Below are positions 63,476 to 64,000 of a stretch of 64,000 nucleotides of DNA, piece by piece. A program made the position numbers and the translations under genes. Source of the stretch: Lachnospiraceae bacterium. GTDB taxonomy: Bacteria; Bacillota; Clostridia; Lachnospirales; Lachnospiraceae. The notes beneath the pieces are model-generated. The model saw nothing but the letters and a program-made list of their open reading frames with translations. It made no database searches and was not told the origin of the DNA. Location of the stretch: positions 26,326-90,325 of the forward strand of contig JALELK010000107.1 in the NCBI GenBank assembly GCA_022768745.1, read 5' to 3'. The stretch's first letter is position 1, and each line of letters opens with the position of its first letter.

Positions 63476-64000
63476 ATGGCAAAAGTTAGAGTATATGAGT
63501 TGGCAAAACAGTTAGATGTGCAGTCAAAAGATATTATTTCTTTTTTGGCTGAGCAGGGTGTTGAAGTAAAAAGTCAGAGTGGTATCGACGGAGATGCCCT
63601 GACTATGGTGGAAAAAAAGTTTTCAAAGCAGGAGAAAAAGCAGGAAACAGAAAAGGTTGCACCGAAAAAGGAAGAAAAACCGGAAGTAAAAGAAGCTTCT
63701 GCAGAAAAGAAGAACGATTCGGAAAAAGGTGGAAAAACTTCGGAGGGACAGCGCCCGAAAAAGAAATCCAGTATAACAGCTGTGTTTAACGCACAGTATA
63801 GTAAACAGCCGAGATCACGCAGGGAAGGAGATCGCCCTCGTCGCAGACCGGATGGAACCAGAGCATCTCGTCCGGGACAGGATAAGCCTGCTGAGAAAAA
63901 GCCTATGCAGGGCCGTATTTCCATCAGACCGGAGAGCGAGCGGTCTGTTCGTCCTTCTCACCGTATTCAGGAAGAACAGGAGAGAAAGAGACAGCAGGAG
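63476..64000 (+). CDS. infB: Translation initiation factor IF-2, N-terminal part (3' truncated by window)
   Basis: MAKVRVYELAKQLDVQSKDIISFLAEQGVEVKSQSGIDGDALTMVEKKF, then charged linker; follows ylxQ. Confidence 0.95.
   Translation, partial: MAKVRVYELAKQLDVQSKDIISFLAEQGVEVKSQSGIDGDALTMVEKKFSKQEKKQETEKVAPKKEEKPEVKEASAEKKNDSEKGGKTSEGQRPKKKSSITAVFNAQYSKQPRSRREGDRPRRRPDGTRASRPGQDKPAEKKPMQGRISIRPESERSVRPSHRIQEEQERKRQQE

Noticed and set aside
1-64000. Mobile elements, prophage, CRISPR arrays or canonical defence islands
   Set aside because: No transposase, integrase, phage structural, cas or restriction-modification genes recognised; content is core housekeeping and motility.

Overview
This 64 kb window is chromosomal core DNA from a motile, low-GC Firmicute. 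Gene order and protein style suggest Clostridia, probably Lachnospiraceae. Nearly all genes are on the + strand. From left to right: the 3' end of a yifB/comM-like gene, dprA, topA and codY; a ~34 kb flagellar/chemotaxis supercluster (flgB to fliA/sigD plus fapA and small accessory genes, 4.5-38.7 kb); rpsB-tsf; a polysaccharide deacetylase and bactofilin pair; pyrH-frr-uppS-cdsA-dxr-rseP-ispG-polC; then pheA, a HAD phosphatase, an unassigned structured ncRNA candidate, a large SF2 helicase, infC-rpmI-rplT, galE, tRNA-Glu(CTC), and rimP-nusA-rnpM-ylxQ-infB (truncated at the right edge). I see no mobile element, CRISPR array or prophage. The observations most worth following up are: (i) a ~358-nt structured RNA candidate at 55101-55458 with its own sigma-A-type promoter and a 17-bp terminator stem, immediately upstream of an SF2 helicase with a predicted membrane hairpin; a second inverted-repeat-rich intergenic element lies on the other side of that helicase; (ii) a CheB whose receiver domain has lost the phosphoryl-acceptor Asp (D to E), one acidic-pocket Asp (D to N) and the conserved Lys (K to R); (iii) a FlgD with an extra C-terminal helical domain resembling those in cell-surface proteins; (iv) tandem palindromes overlapping the probable promoter of the flagellar operon; (v) a near-consensus CodY box abutting the codY promoter; and (vi) a terminator/antiterminator leader and an ATT start codon for infC. 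All family assignments were made by reading the sequence; no database search was run.
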